This document shows, piece after piece, positions 49,141-61,173 of a DNA stretch of 64,000 nucleotides. A program made the translations under genes and the position numbers. This stretch comes from Dillenia suffruticosa. Lineage: Eukaryota; Streptophyta; Magnoliopsida; Dilleniales; Dilleniaceae. Every line of letters starts with the position of its first letter. Position 1 is the stretch's first letter. The stretch covers positions 1,488,001 to 1,552,000 of the forward strand of contig JAVTVX010000010.1 in assembly GCA_033439265.1 (NCBI GenBank), written 5' to 3'. Under the pieces are notes generated by a model. The model was not told where the DNA came from. It worked only from the letters and a program-made list of their open reading frames with translations, and did no database searches.

Positions 49141-49661
49141 GAGATAGAGAGAATCCGAGGGAAGAGAAAGTTGAGAGAGAGAGAGACAGAGGGGAATTTT
49201 TGGGTTTCTATGTTTTTAGGAAAGCCTTGAAAGCGGATGTGAGAGAGAGAGAGAGGAATTTTTGGATTTCTATTTTTTTTTAGGAAAGTCTTGAAAGCGG
49301 ATGAGAGAGAGAGATGTTAGTGAAAAGACCGTAAAACCCTTTTGTTGCTTATGTGCCGCACATCAGCAATTGAACAACTTGTCATTGCCACATCAGTACT
49401 TTTACTTACGTGGGGCTACCACGTCAACAAAATGCTGGTGTGGCAATATGGGATAACTGTTGATGCTGATATGGTAATGACATGCAAGCATCTGTTAGGT
49501 AGTCACGTCATCAGTTAACGGCCAGATTATCATTGTCGTTGACGGAATGACCAATTGGTTATATTTTGAAAGTTTGAGTAATACAAGGTAACATTTCTAA
49601 TTGTAGAGACTAATTTGTGAAAATAAAACAAATTTTAGGGATCCAACATGTAATTTATTCA

Positions 49662-52600
49662 AAAAAAAAAAAACAGTGGACAACTATAGGAGAATATTGA
49701 CCCCGTGGCCGAGTCGATGAATGCAAATTTTTCAGGTCTTGTCTACGTGGACGGCACAACCTCGTTTGGTCCTTGCCATAGACATAAGCAAACCTTTTTC
49801 CCTTTTTTTATTTTTTATTGTAGACAGGTCCACTTATTAAAGTAAAAGTTGCAAGTAGAAAGACCGGCATCATATCTCTAGGAAGATTTCTCATATGGGT
49901 CTGTAGGGAGGCAAAACAAGAGAGGCAAGGCCGCATATTTAAAAGATATATGTGTTGATGATTTTAGCATTTGGGATGGCGAGGTTTGATTATTTTGTTG
50001 GGAGATTGAAGAATGTCCAGTTTAAAGGAGGCCAATGAATTGTATAGTAAATCTTCCAATCAGGAAACGTTGGCCATGGAGCTGAGGCCACAGAGTCCAG
50101 CCTTAGGTGCTCATTTTGTTACGAAGGATGTATGCAAGAGTTTTGCCGACTTTGGAAAATGGGTATGTTCGCCTTGCAATAAAATGGAGAAATCAATAGA
50201 TATCTTGTCATCCTTTTATCAGAAAACACACCGTATAGATTTTTGGTTTTAAATTATATATTTTTTTATATATATATAAAATTTAAATCTAATATTTTAT
50301 TTAAATGATTTTAATAATTAAACCAATTACATGTTAATAAAAACATAATGTGTCTATGGGTGGTGGGGATTGGAAGGCACACTAGCGGGCAACATGAAAT
50401 TTCAATAACATAATTTCAGTAAGGTTGATGTTGCCCAGAGACAAATACAATTATATTAATAGGTATAGTATAACATATGCATATTTAATTGTTTTCTAAA
50501 TAATTTTATTATGGAGAAATAGATTTATGGTGCGTCGATTGTCATCGTCCTTGCCTTGGAATATGGGAATCCAATGTCATGTTACAATCATAATAATAAT
50601 CATTCTAAAGTTGAGTGGCCACTGGTGAAGTCCAACATCCACTTCTTTGTAAACACCTTACACTTGTCCCTCGCACCCACGTTTTCTTCAACGCTTACCC
50701 TTCACCAGGATGGGTGGTGTTTGTTGGTGAAACAAAAGCTGAGAAAAAGAAAAAATAAAAAAATAATTTTTTTTAATATAATAGCTATAGAAAATTAATT
50801 TTATTAAAATATTATATTTTTTATTACTCCTTTTAAAATTAATCTGTAAATATTGTAATTAAATTAAGATAAGATAAAAATAATTAAAAAATAATAAGAA
50901 TAAGATAAGTTATTTAATCGGAGTTTTGTCCTTATAAAAACATTCTACTGTTTAATATTTTAAATCCCGTATGGTATCATTGAGTTAAACCCATTATACT
51001 AACAATAGAAAACATTATGTTATGATATATATAAAATATAGATTTGATAAATTTTTGGAAAAATAGACAAACTAATAAAAATTAGATATCTTATCGGATC
51101 AAATTAATTACTATTTCTCCCTAATTTGGTATTTAAATTCAAAAGTTTTTCAAATTTAAAATTAAAAAAAAAAAAGAACTCATGAGAGATGTTTTTTTAA
51201 CTTTTATCTATCACATTACCCTCAAATAATGACATCTTGTTGTGCTTTCATTTTTTTTTTTTCATTTTCGTATTTATTTTTACTATGTTCTATTATAAGT
51301 AATAAAAAGTTTATAATCATTAAAAAATTATTTTTTATTTTCATAATTATTTATGATTTATTATATCAGTGTAATCATATCAAGTTGTTGAATCGGTCAA
51401 ATCAGTTGAACAATGTACCACTCACTTCATCGATTCAAGGACCGATATGATATTTAAAACAATTATTTTTTTTTTTTACTTTTAAGTTTTAATTAATTTA
51501 TTTTTGGATATTTTCATGAATGTCATAGTTTTATATATCTATGTAAAATAGACCTAATCTTTTTATATGTTATTTGACTGGTTACGTAAGGAAAGAAAAG
51601 TAATTTTTCTAAAATGTTGCCAAACAGATCTTAAAGAAAAGAGTCGAGCCTCACTAAATATAGTTTGACTATAAAATTTTCTTAATATTTATTTTCGTTA
51701 AACATAAAATTTTAGATACCCACCAACAACAAAACAAATATTGGGAATGAAAATAAACACTACTATAATACTTGAAAATCCAATTTTTTTAAGAAAAAAG
51801 AACTCTAAAATCTTTATTTTACTTTAATTTATTTTATTTATATATTTTATCAATTTGGTGACATGTGGTCAATAAGAAATTTTATAATTATTAAGCTAAA
51901 GTTAAATTTTTTCATTTTTGAAATTATTGCTATCACCTTTTTGGAATGGAGAAGTGGGAACCCTTTGTCCGCCAATGGTGCTACGCTCAATTATGATCAA
52001 ACAAAATCTAATCTAAATCATTTAACTCTAGGATCATAATGGAATTGAAATCAACAAGATTTGGAATCAAAATCAGATCCCAAATGAATTATAACTCAAT
52101 TACAATCGTCTTCTCTAATTTTTATAAAAATTTCGAATTCAAATCTTTTATGTAATTAAGAAAAAGAAAAAAAAAACTATAATCTAGATTGCCATTCTTG
52201 TTCTTTACCGTTTTCGTTGCAAAATCAAAACATTCAATTTTGGTTTAATTCGAAAACAATTTAAACTCTTTTCTCAACCTAACTTTCTTTTCAAATTTTA
52301 TCAGATTATCCTGGAGGAAGAAAAGACAAAAGGGTCCTCAATATGAATGTCGTTTTTTCCTATTATACACTTCGTGAAATCGCATCTTAAATTTATGCAG
52401 ATGCCTCATTTATTAGAAGGATGTTAGAGGAGGTAGATTCGAACATTTGAAAATTCTAAATTGTACCCACCACCGGTCAAGATTTTGAAGTAGCTCCAAT
52501 AGATGCAGTTGTTTTGAGTTTTATATATATTAAGACTTTAAATAGCAAAAGTAAATATTTCTTATATTTATTTATTTTTTAAGTCATTTATATGATAAAT

Positions 52601-53700
52601 TGTTTTTTAATTTATCGATCGGTATCTGATACTCAATTTATTAATTTTAATTAATTCGAATTAAAATATTTATCAAACTCGTTATGAAGCAAACTCTTTC
52701 ATTACTTTTTTTTATTCTCAACACATGGTAACTATACGAGTCAATTAGAAAAGACCTCTTACTATAAATGGTTAAGATACCTTTATTAATATTAGAATAG
52801 AAAGCACATCTTTCTCGAAATTTTTTTTATTTTTTATTGTATAGATATTTGAATTTGATATCTACATGTTGAAAAAAGAGGATTTTGACCACTAATTTAT
52901 CCCTGAAAACCTTTCTCCAAGTTTCTATGCTACGCCATCAGTAGAATCTTCAAGATCGACGGGACTAATGGAGTATGCAACATTTTCCAAATGTGAAACT
53001 CACATCTTCAATTTTAATTACCTTGAGCTTTGGTGGGGCCGTCTAATATACTTGTATTTTTAGTGATGATTTCTTGGATGGTAGATAGGACATGGAAAAT
53101 GAACAAGTCCGGTCACAGAAATCTTTCCCGGGGACAAAGTGTCAACATTCAGACTCTATTCCATTATTTAACATGAACAAACATCAATGACTCGGAAAAA
53201 TGTGCAGAAGCAGCCATTTCTCTCCGGGAAAAATCAATAGATAGAATTATATGTGATGGCAATTGGCATCGACAGCAACATTATTTTCTTTAATGTTTAT
53301 CTCTTGTCCAAAAAGACAATGTATATATTTCAATTTTTATGGTCGATTTTTAGCGGTTAGATGTTAAGACAATTGTGAGTAGATCACTTGAGGAGTCAAT
53401 AGGTCTAGCGAATGAGACACGTTTTATTAATAGAAAAATAATTAAATTTTTATTTAATTAAATTTGTTGTTTATATAAATTTTTTTATATTATTATATTT
53501 TATTTTATATCGTATGTTTATATATATAATTATTTTTTTATAAGATAATAAAAATCATATTTTTATCCCGACTAAGTGTGTGTTTGTGTAAAAAATTATT
53601 TTTGTATAATTTATTTTTGTTACAAAAAACAAAAATGCCATGTTTGGTTAACTTGAGTAAAGTAATAGAAGTCGATCGTTGATTTTAATTGCGGTAATTT
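49662..53700. other. AT-rich intergenic sequence
   Basis: Four kilobases with no supported gene. An 80-codon frame at 50013-50252 (MSSLKEANELYSKSSNQETL) is not recognised and has no supporting context. No well-bounded transposon seen. Confidence 0.4.
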
Positions 53701-53718
53701 TCTTTTCTATTGTCCTTC

Positions 53719-53727
53719 TATATAAGG
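53719..53727 (+). promoter_or_regulatory. Probable TATA box of the beta-glucosidase gene
   Basis: TATATAAGG lies about 41-49 bases before the ATG at 53768, leaving room for a very short leader. Confidence 0.45.
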
Positions 53728-53767
53728 AAGGGTACATGGAGGGTTCAGGGGCACTTAATACAGAGCA

Positions 53768-56700
53768 ATGGCACTCCAGAACCAAAACAAATCCTCTTGA
53801 GAATTCTACTTGTTTTGGCATTTTTGAGTAGTAGTTCTAGAGCTTCTGCACCAAGTCATAAGCCTTTGTCCATCAACCGGAAAAGTTTTCCGGCGGGTTT
53901 CATCTTTGGAACAGCTTCGGCAGCTTATCAGGTAATTTTTTTTGCATTTGGGTGTCTGTCACTTATGTCAAAATTGTACTTTTTCCAATTAGCATCAATA
54001 CTTTGTTTTCAACTGGGCACATGAATACAAAAGACCTTGACCCCATGCCATATGTATGTAAAGAAATGGAGCCTCAAGAGAAGAAATAGAAGGGAAAAGT
54101 CCTGCACATTTACGACGCATATGGTTTATATACATGTATGCATCTTGGAGTTCAAGGTGATTTTCAGAAGTGTGAATTATCCTACTTGGTACTGTATTAG
54201 CACATTATTAATATCTTTGCACGGGCAACTAATAATTAATCTGTAGTGAATGAATGAGATTCCAAAAATAAGTAGATAAACAAATACCAGTCTGACATTT
54301 AATCACATGTTATTTTGGATAATTTCTTACTTTTCCGTGGCACGCATCTCAACTATTTGAACAAATCCGAATTGACCCGTCAATCGGATCGACTCTCGAA
54401 TCCATATATATATATATATATATATATATTTTGTATCTGAACTTTTTAGTATTCGGTATTTCATCCTGACTAATCCAGAATCGACTTGACTATCGGGTCT
54501 CATTTGAGGGGAGATCTCCCAACATTATTTTATCCGTACCCAGTAGGAGTCGAAATCCCAACATGATTAAGAGATGCAAGTGTGTTTTCCACCTACACTA
54601 ATAAGTGCGATCTAAAACTAAAAGCATGCCTAGATAGTGATTTTGGAGGCTTTCTTCCAGCAAGGCAAGGCAAACTCATTTATGTCGCAGTGGCATATTT
54701 CTAAATAAGTATACCGTTAATAACATTATGTAAATATTTGAATCATATTAGTTAAAATTTAATTTTAAATGTCGATATTAAAAATTAAAAAAAAATCTAA
54801 ATGGGTCTATTAGCATTGACATCCTAAAGTGGACTTGTGGCCCAAACAGTGTCTGGATAAATCCACTTTGTCGACTGCGAGGCCTGCTTTGAATTTCTGG
54901 AACCGGGAATTTGCCTATCCAATGATGTCAAAAGGTAAAAGGAGAGGTCAAAAAGAATTACAAAAAAAACAGAGTAAATTATATGTTCAATTCTTAAAAT
55001 TTACTCCATTTTGATAAATTAATCTTTACAGTTATGAATATATACTCAAATTTATAAAAGTGTAACAGGTTGGTCCTTCTAACAATGACGGCGACAGTTA
55101 AACCGTTAATTGATAACGTGACTACCTATATGACAGTACGGATATTTGCATATCATAGTCATGTCAGCACCAACGGTTATCCATGTTACCACGTTAGCAT
55201 TTTGCTAACATGACAATTCCATGTAAGCAAAAGTACCGATGTGGTAATGATAAGTTGTTCAATTGATGATGTGTGACTACCACATCAACAATAAAAGGGT
55301 TTTATGAAAGGGTTTTATGGTCTTTTCACTAACATCTCTCTCTCCTCTCACGTCCTCTTCCAAGACACCTAAAATAGAATCCCAAAAATTTCCCCTCCCT
55401 CTCTCTCTCTCAAACTCTCTTCCCTCGGATTCTCTCTATCTCTCTCTAATGGAGCCACCGGAAACTGATGTCGTTGGAGAAACCACCGAAGAAATAATTT
55501 CCCAATGGGACTCAACGGTTTTGTACCTAAACTTTTTAGTATTCGGTGTTTCATCCCGAGTAATCCAGAACGACTTGACTATCGGGTCTCATTTGAGGGG
55601 AGGTTTTCCAACATTATTTTATCCGTATCCAGTAAGAGTCGAAATCCCGACCTGATTAAGAGATGAAGTGTGTTTCCCACCTACACTAATAAGTGTTGAT
55701 TCTCAAATCCACATATGTGATTCATAAATTGAATTGTTTATACAGTTATGTATAAACCCAATAGTCATGGTAGGTCAACTCTCAATCGGTATGATCACTA
55801 GATTTTATATTTTAGAATAATAAAAATATAAAATTATATATTTTTTATATTTAAAAATATTAATATATATTTTTGATATTTTAAAATCATAAAAAATTAT
55901 TTATTGAATTAGTAATCCAACAATTTAATCGGATGAACCATAAATTTCAAACAAATTTAACAAGCATGATTTGAGACGAGAAAGATGCGGGTATCATGCA
56001 CTTGAACGCTAAACTTGAAATGGGAGAAGGGTGATTTTTGAAATTTTAATTTTGAATAAAGTCCAATCCACAATTTTAAAAAAATTTAATACTCAATTCT
56101 AAACTTATTATAGTTAAAGTGTCAATTAATTATTCAATATTATCATAAAATATTAATCATCGCTCAATATTTTCTATTATGATCTATAACAAATAATATT
56201 TTCGTATTCGAAGACTTGAATTTTTATGAATTTAGACCGTAATTTATGACGAAGTGCTCAGTTGCTCCGGTTAGGTTTGAAGATCTGCTCATTGGTTAAT
56301 GGTATGGTAGGTTTAGCATATAATTTCCTTATTTAAGTTGGGGTCTGAAATATGGTTTCTCTTTATTTTTTTTTTTAATTGTACAATGATTTGAATCTAG
56401 AATTACAATGTTAGGGAAGGGATTTGTACCATTAGATTATGGCCTTAAGAACTGAAATATGGTTTCATGTTCCCTACCTACCAGGACATTGGGGTTGCAA
56501 CCGTGTTTGTCCAAAAGATCATCCTCACTTGGTTTGTAATATCACCGACAACAATTAACAAATGCCTAGATTTAAAGATTAAGATGAATACATTTTAAAT
56601 CAAATAACCGGTACTAAGTAATATTCAAATTGTTCGATACATAATGTTATACATAGATTTTTACAAAATGTTTTAAAAAAAAATTTTAATAGTCTAATAC

Positions 56701-57307
56701 AAATGAAGTGTGACATATCCAACAACAGATAAATTTTAAACATTTAACATCAGAGAAGTTCTAAATATTATTTTCATTATGCAAAGAAAAAAATCTGGAT
56801 CTTATAGTTACATAAATGTAGACAATCTAAGCAAATCACCACTTCTACTAGGCTTGTCCTCTTTTAAAATGAATTTCTTGTTCCTCTCGGTTAATTTAAC
56901 ATTAGGTTTGAAAAAAAAATGAAACAATATGGTAAGAAGGGTGGGTATTTAAATGGTGATAAAATAGACTTTTTTTCTTAATAACCAATTGGTATCTATA
57001 GTCATATTTTAACTAATCCGATTCGAATATTATCGCTTTAATTTAATAGTTCTCTCAATATAATTTTTTTCATTCCCAAATTTTAATTTATTAACGCAAC
57101 TGTTCAAAATATATAAGAAAGATTCGAACTCAAAATCTATAAGAGAGAAAAAGATAATGACAATTGAATTATAATCTATTAACGCAACTGTCCAAGATAT
57201 AAACCACCAATTATATGTGTTTTAGGTCTTGAAAAAGTAGTATCTAAAGTATAGAAAGAAAATACTTATGCTTTTTATGATATACAGAAAAATCTGTAAA
57301 AAAAAGG

Positions 57308-57370
<63 letters not shown>

Positions 57371-60366
57371 GTTTATCATAAATTTTTCTTTAATTATTTC
57401 ATGTTGTACCAATTTTTTTTTCCCATATTTATTATGGCAACCTTACGAACAAAAAGGCCCTTTTCCTAGCAAACTTTATGGTTTGTTTGGCAGAGAAAAT
57501 AGCTGATCGAAGTAATGGAGATGTGGCCATTGATTCTTACCATCGCTATAAGGTATTGTGCAATTGTGTTTTGACAGTGCTTGCAGTTCATCAAATGGAT
57601 GGTTCAAGATCAACGGCTGAAAATGAATGTATTGTTCTGATACTAAACAGGAAGATGTGAAGATCATGAAGGATATGGGATTAGATGCTTACAGATTCTC
57701 AATCTCATGGTCCAGAATTTTGCCAAGTAAATCATGTTACCTTGTCTCCACCATACCCATATTCATGGACCAGAATTTAAATCGTAATTCAGAAAAAAAT
57801 GTAAATCCAAGGAAAATTTGTTTATCATGTTTTATTATTGATTTTTTTTTTTTTTTATGATTTTAGATGGGAAGCTAAGTAGGGGTGTGAACAAGAAAGG
57901 AGTAGAGTATTATAACAATCTTATTGATGAGCTCTTAGCCAAAGGTTAGGATTTGATCACAGTTTGCTCATCAAACGGCTCTCCATGTCCCTCTTCATCT
58001 AATTGTACTCTCTGTGCATGCAGGTCTCCGGCCATTTGTGACCCTCTTCCATTGGGACACCCCTCAAGCCTTGGAAGAGGAATATGGCGGTTTCTTGAGT
58101 CGTCGCATTGTGTAAGTGACTAAAATTTCGCTCTTGCCCTTAATCCCCTCTCTTAAGGCAATGTTTTCTTTCATGAAGAAAGGCTGTTTATTTAAATTTT
58201 TATTTTTAAGTCGGCCTATTTTACATGTTTAAAAGCCCGGATCTATTGGTTTATTATAAAATAAATCATTTAAACTTAATTATTATTACAATATTATATA
58301 TCATACTAGTTGTAACAAAATTTCAGATATTAAACGGTGTACCCAGAACAAAAAAAAAGGAGCAATATCAAATACGATCATAGCTTGGTCAGGTTTATTA
58401 TAAAATAAATCATTTAAGCTTAATTATTATTATTATAATATTTGAGTGATTTAGGGGGGTGTTGATAAAAATGGACAGGAATGATTATAGAAACTATGTA
58501 GAAGTATGTTTTAGAGAATTTGGGGACAGAGTGAAGCATTGGATTACATTGAACGAGCCATGGAGCTATAGCGCGGGAGGGTATGCAAATGGGATGTTGG
58601 CACCGGGCCGGTGCTCCTATTGGCTCGGTTTGAACTGCACCGGTGGAGACTCTGGAACCGAACCCTACCAAGTGGGTCATAACATGCTTCTCTCTCATGC
58701 TGCTGCTGTCCAACTCTACAAGCAAAAATATCAGGTTCCCACCTATTCTGTCTCCTATTAACATAATAGACGATGGATCACTATATATATAGGTATGACG
58801 GGTATCCGAAAGTATAATTCGATTAATGTGATTCGAATATTGTCCGACTCAATTTTGGAGAAACTCTCAAATGTAGTCTTTTTCATTACTAAGTTTTGAA
58901 TCTGAAACTAATACTCTTATCTATTAAACCAACTATTCGTTGATTGGATCCATATATATATTATATTTCTAAATAGTGTTAGGTTATTTCATTCAGTGGG
59001 TGCTTTGTTTAGTCTAAAAAATGTGACAGACAAATGCAAGCAAATAGTCACACCAATTTTCAATTTTTCCTCTTTTTTTTTTGGGCTTGCTAGTAAGTTT
59101 GATATGCTTTTGTATGTTGCAGGCATCACAAAAAGGTGTGATTGGAATTACATTGATATCACATTGGTTCGTGCCATATTCCAACACAAAGCATGACAAA
59201 AACGCTGCCTTACGGGCCCTGGATTTTATGCTGGGATGGTGAGCTGAGCGTGAAATGAAAATGCCTCTTCAAAGGCTTTACTTAATGGGTCTAAATGAAC
59301 TTAATGTTTTGTAGGTTTCTGGACCCACTGAAATTTGGAGACTACCCACATACAATGCGATCCCTTGTTGGTCCTAGATTGCCCAAATTCACAGAAGAAG
59401 AGTCCAAATTGCTAAAGGGTTCCCTTGATTTTCTTGGATTAAACTATTACACTGCCAATTATGCTGATTATGTGCCTCATTTTCAAGGCTTAAATGCAAC
59501 CTACATGACTGATCCCAAAGTTAATCTCCCTAGTATGTCTCCAATTTTTTCTTTTCCTTCATATTATGATATTTATTTTGATTTTTACTGAAATAATCCC
59601 TTTTTTTTTTTTAACTTTTTTATAGCCGAACGAAACGGAATACTAATCGGTGCAAAGGTTTGTTTGGATGCAAATACTCAAATGAGTAGCCTTCAATTTT
59701 TTTTTTTTTAATTCTCTAATATGATTAATGTTAATATTTTCTCTAAATAAAAATGATTTTGCAGGCAGCTTCATCTTGGCTTTATGTTTATCCCAGTGGA
59801 TTTGAGAAACTCTTGCTTTACGTCAAGAAAAAATACAATAATCCCCTCATTTATATCACTGAGAATGGTAATAAATCATTTTCATTATCTCAAATTTATG
59901 GAAATATTAGGGTAATCCTGTTAACTAAAAATGCATGTTAAAATGAATAAAAAAATTAAATATATTATTTTTCTCTATTTACTAATTAAAAAATTGATGA
60001 TTAGCAGGAGTAGATGAATATAATAATGAATCATTATCACTCGAGGAAGCCCTAGCAGACCACATGAGAATAAATTACTATCAGAGTCACCTTCAGTTCC
60101 TTAACAAAGCAATCAAGTAAGTCAAATTAAACCTTGCATGGTTTTTTTTTTTAATTTTATTTATAAAGAAATACATTTTTTTTTTTTTTTTTTATAGAGA
60201 GGGTGTAAATGTGAAGGGATATTTTGCATGGTCGTTGTTGGACAACTTTGAATGGACTTCAGGTTATACAGTGCGGTTTGGTATCAACTTCGTTGACTAC
60301 AAAAATGGATTGAAAAGACACCCAAAATTGTCAGCCATTTGGTTCCGGAATTTCTTGCACAAATAG
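53768..60366 (+). CDS. GH1 beta-glucosidase, damaged at its 5' end (possible pseudogene)
   Basis: Retaining beta-glucosidase of family GH1, likely secreted or vacuolar, cleaving a plant glucoside that cannot be named from sequence. Exons: 53768-53931 (signal peptide, [16 protein letters not shown]), 57494-57552, 57651-57726 ([14 protein letters not shown]), 57867-57944, 58024-58111 ([19 protein letters not shown]), 58479-58734 (acid/base Glu in [14 protein letters not shown]), 59123-59238, 59315-59532, 59626-59657, 59765-59867 (nucleophile Glu in YITENG), 60008-60116, 60198-60366 ([13 protein letters not shown]). Lengths 59, 76, 78, 88, 256, 116, 218 and 32 match the usual GH1 pattern. Problems: the ATG frame hits TGA after ten codons and the hydrophobic signal is in another frame; exon 2 (expected EGGRGPSIWDTF) is not found intact in the 3.5-kb gap, and joining the neighbours without it shifts the frame. 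Probably non-functional or wrongly assembled there. Confidence 0.85.
54054..54130 (+). pseudogene. Possible decayed exon 2 of the beta-glucosidase
   Basis: The stretch TATGTAAAGAAATGGAGCC to CACATTTACGACGCATATGG loosely resembles a GH1 exon 2 (YEGAA...GPSIWDTFTH), especially ACATTTACG..CAT. It has indels and a stop and no clear splice sites. Weak. Confidence 0.25.
54432..54611 (-). repeat. Left SINE-like direct repeat in GH1 intron
   Basis: About 180 bases (TTTTTAGTATTCGGTATTTC... to ACACTAATAAGTG) nearly repeated at 55523-55699 in the same orientation. Reversed, it matches the SINE at 28086, including AATAATGTTGGGAGA. Together the two copies bracket the Pack-MULE fragment. Confidence 0.7.
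54612..55522 (+). mobile_element. Truncated second copy of the Pack-MULE and its left flank
   Basis: Matches 44230-45030. The MULE left TIR begins at about 54973 (GAGTAAATTATATG) and runs into the EXO70-like start (ATG at 55449). The copy stops abruptly after GACTCAACGG at 55519; no right TIR and no CSI3 part. It sits in the GH1 intron. Confidence 0.8.
55523..55699 (-). repeat. Right SINE-like direct repeat in GH1 intron
   Basis: Near-copy of 54432-54611, starting at the exact point where the Pack-MULE fragment ends. Confidence 0.7.
57309..57367. repeat. (GA)n microsatellite in GH1 intron
   Basis: About 29 GA units, 127 bases before the exon at 57494. Confidence 0.9.
58797..58950 (-). mobile_element. 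SINE copy in the GH1 intron after the 256-bp exon
   Basis: Reversed, it shows a B box (AGATTCAAAACTTAG-like) and a head ending ...TTGGTTTAATAGATAAGAG. Same family as 62767-62944. Flanks are AT-rich with TATATATA on both sides, so the duplication cannot be defined. Confidence 0.6.
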
Positions 60367-61173
60367 AGAGGGCATCTATATGTTAAGCACCTCTTCACTA
60401 TGCATTTTCCATCTTTATGTTGCAGAAGAATGTATCTGATTATTAAACACTAAGCATGAGAATGAATTATAATTCAATCGATATCAATTTTTTTTTTTCA
60501 AAAATCTCAAATTCGAGTCTCTCCTATTTATATATATATATATATATAATCATTAAGCAAAAGATCAATCACCTCTCTATATCTGGACTCTGATCCTGCA
60601 TTCTACTATTCTTTACGTGGGCATCCCTACCGCGTCCCTACTTCTCTCTCTCTTAGAAGGTTATTGAACAAATTTTCAACTTTGTCATTTTGCTTTTTTT
60701 TCATAGATGCACCTTCTTCAACAACGCACCATAGACCCTTTCTTAGAAGTGGCCGAATAAAACCTAATTCTGGAAATTTTCAAACAAGACATCAATACAT
60801 AAGAGCACTATTGCATGACAAATCTGAATATGTAATCTTAGAGGTCCAAAAGGTATATTAAGAAACAAAAATTTCAAAAATTGGAGATGTCATAATGTGT
60901 TATTCTAAAAGGATCTTATAGAAATATTATGAAATCACGCCCCCTTAAAGCCTTCTAAATTTCACCATCAACTGATGGAAGAATCCCGCATTTGTGCAAT
61001 GATGAACACCACTTTGGTATTTGGATTTCAAAACATTGATAATTTATTCCTCAACATCTCCACAGACTTATTACAAAAACACAATTTTTGGTCTTCACTC
61101 ACGTAAAACCTAACATGATCATGACTAGGCTGAAGTCTTTCCCAGTGACACTAGCAGAGGGGAAAGTAAGACC
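60367..61173. other. Short interval between convergent GH1 and LOX-B genes
   Basis: Holds both 3' ends. An AT run lies at 60529-60548. A 65-codon frame at 60664-60861 is not recognised. Confidence 0.45.

Larger units (their letters stand above)
44484..49661 (+). mobile_element. Pack-MULE carrying pieces of two host genes
   Basis: Inverted repeats of about 390 bp: left 44484-44880, right 49270-49661. The outer ends GAGTAAATTACAT and GAATAAATTACAT are of the same type as the MULE at 17489. Flanks are A-rich (GAAAAAACA and AAAAAAAAA), so the 9-bp duplication is unclear. No transposase. Inside are an EXO70-like fragment (44964) and a CSI3-like gene (45140-49140), broken by a solo LTR. The right TIR has a 70-bp direct duplication (49193-49250 and 49255-49305). 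Confidence 0.85.

Noticed and set aside
50013..50252. 80-codon open frame
   Set aside because: No recognised domain, no splice or promoter context, AT-rich region.
53710..54024. Beta-glucosidase start at a TTG upstream of the ATG
   Set aside because: TTG is not a plausible plant start here and lies before the TATA-like motif; a frameshift after the ATG at 53768 is the simpler reading.
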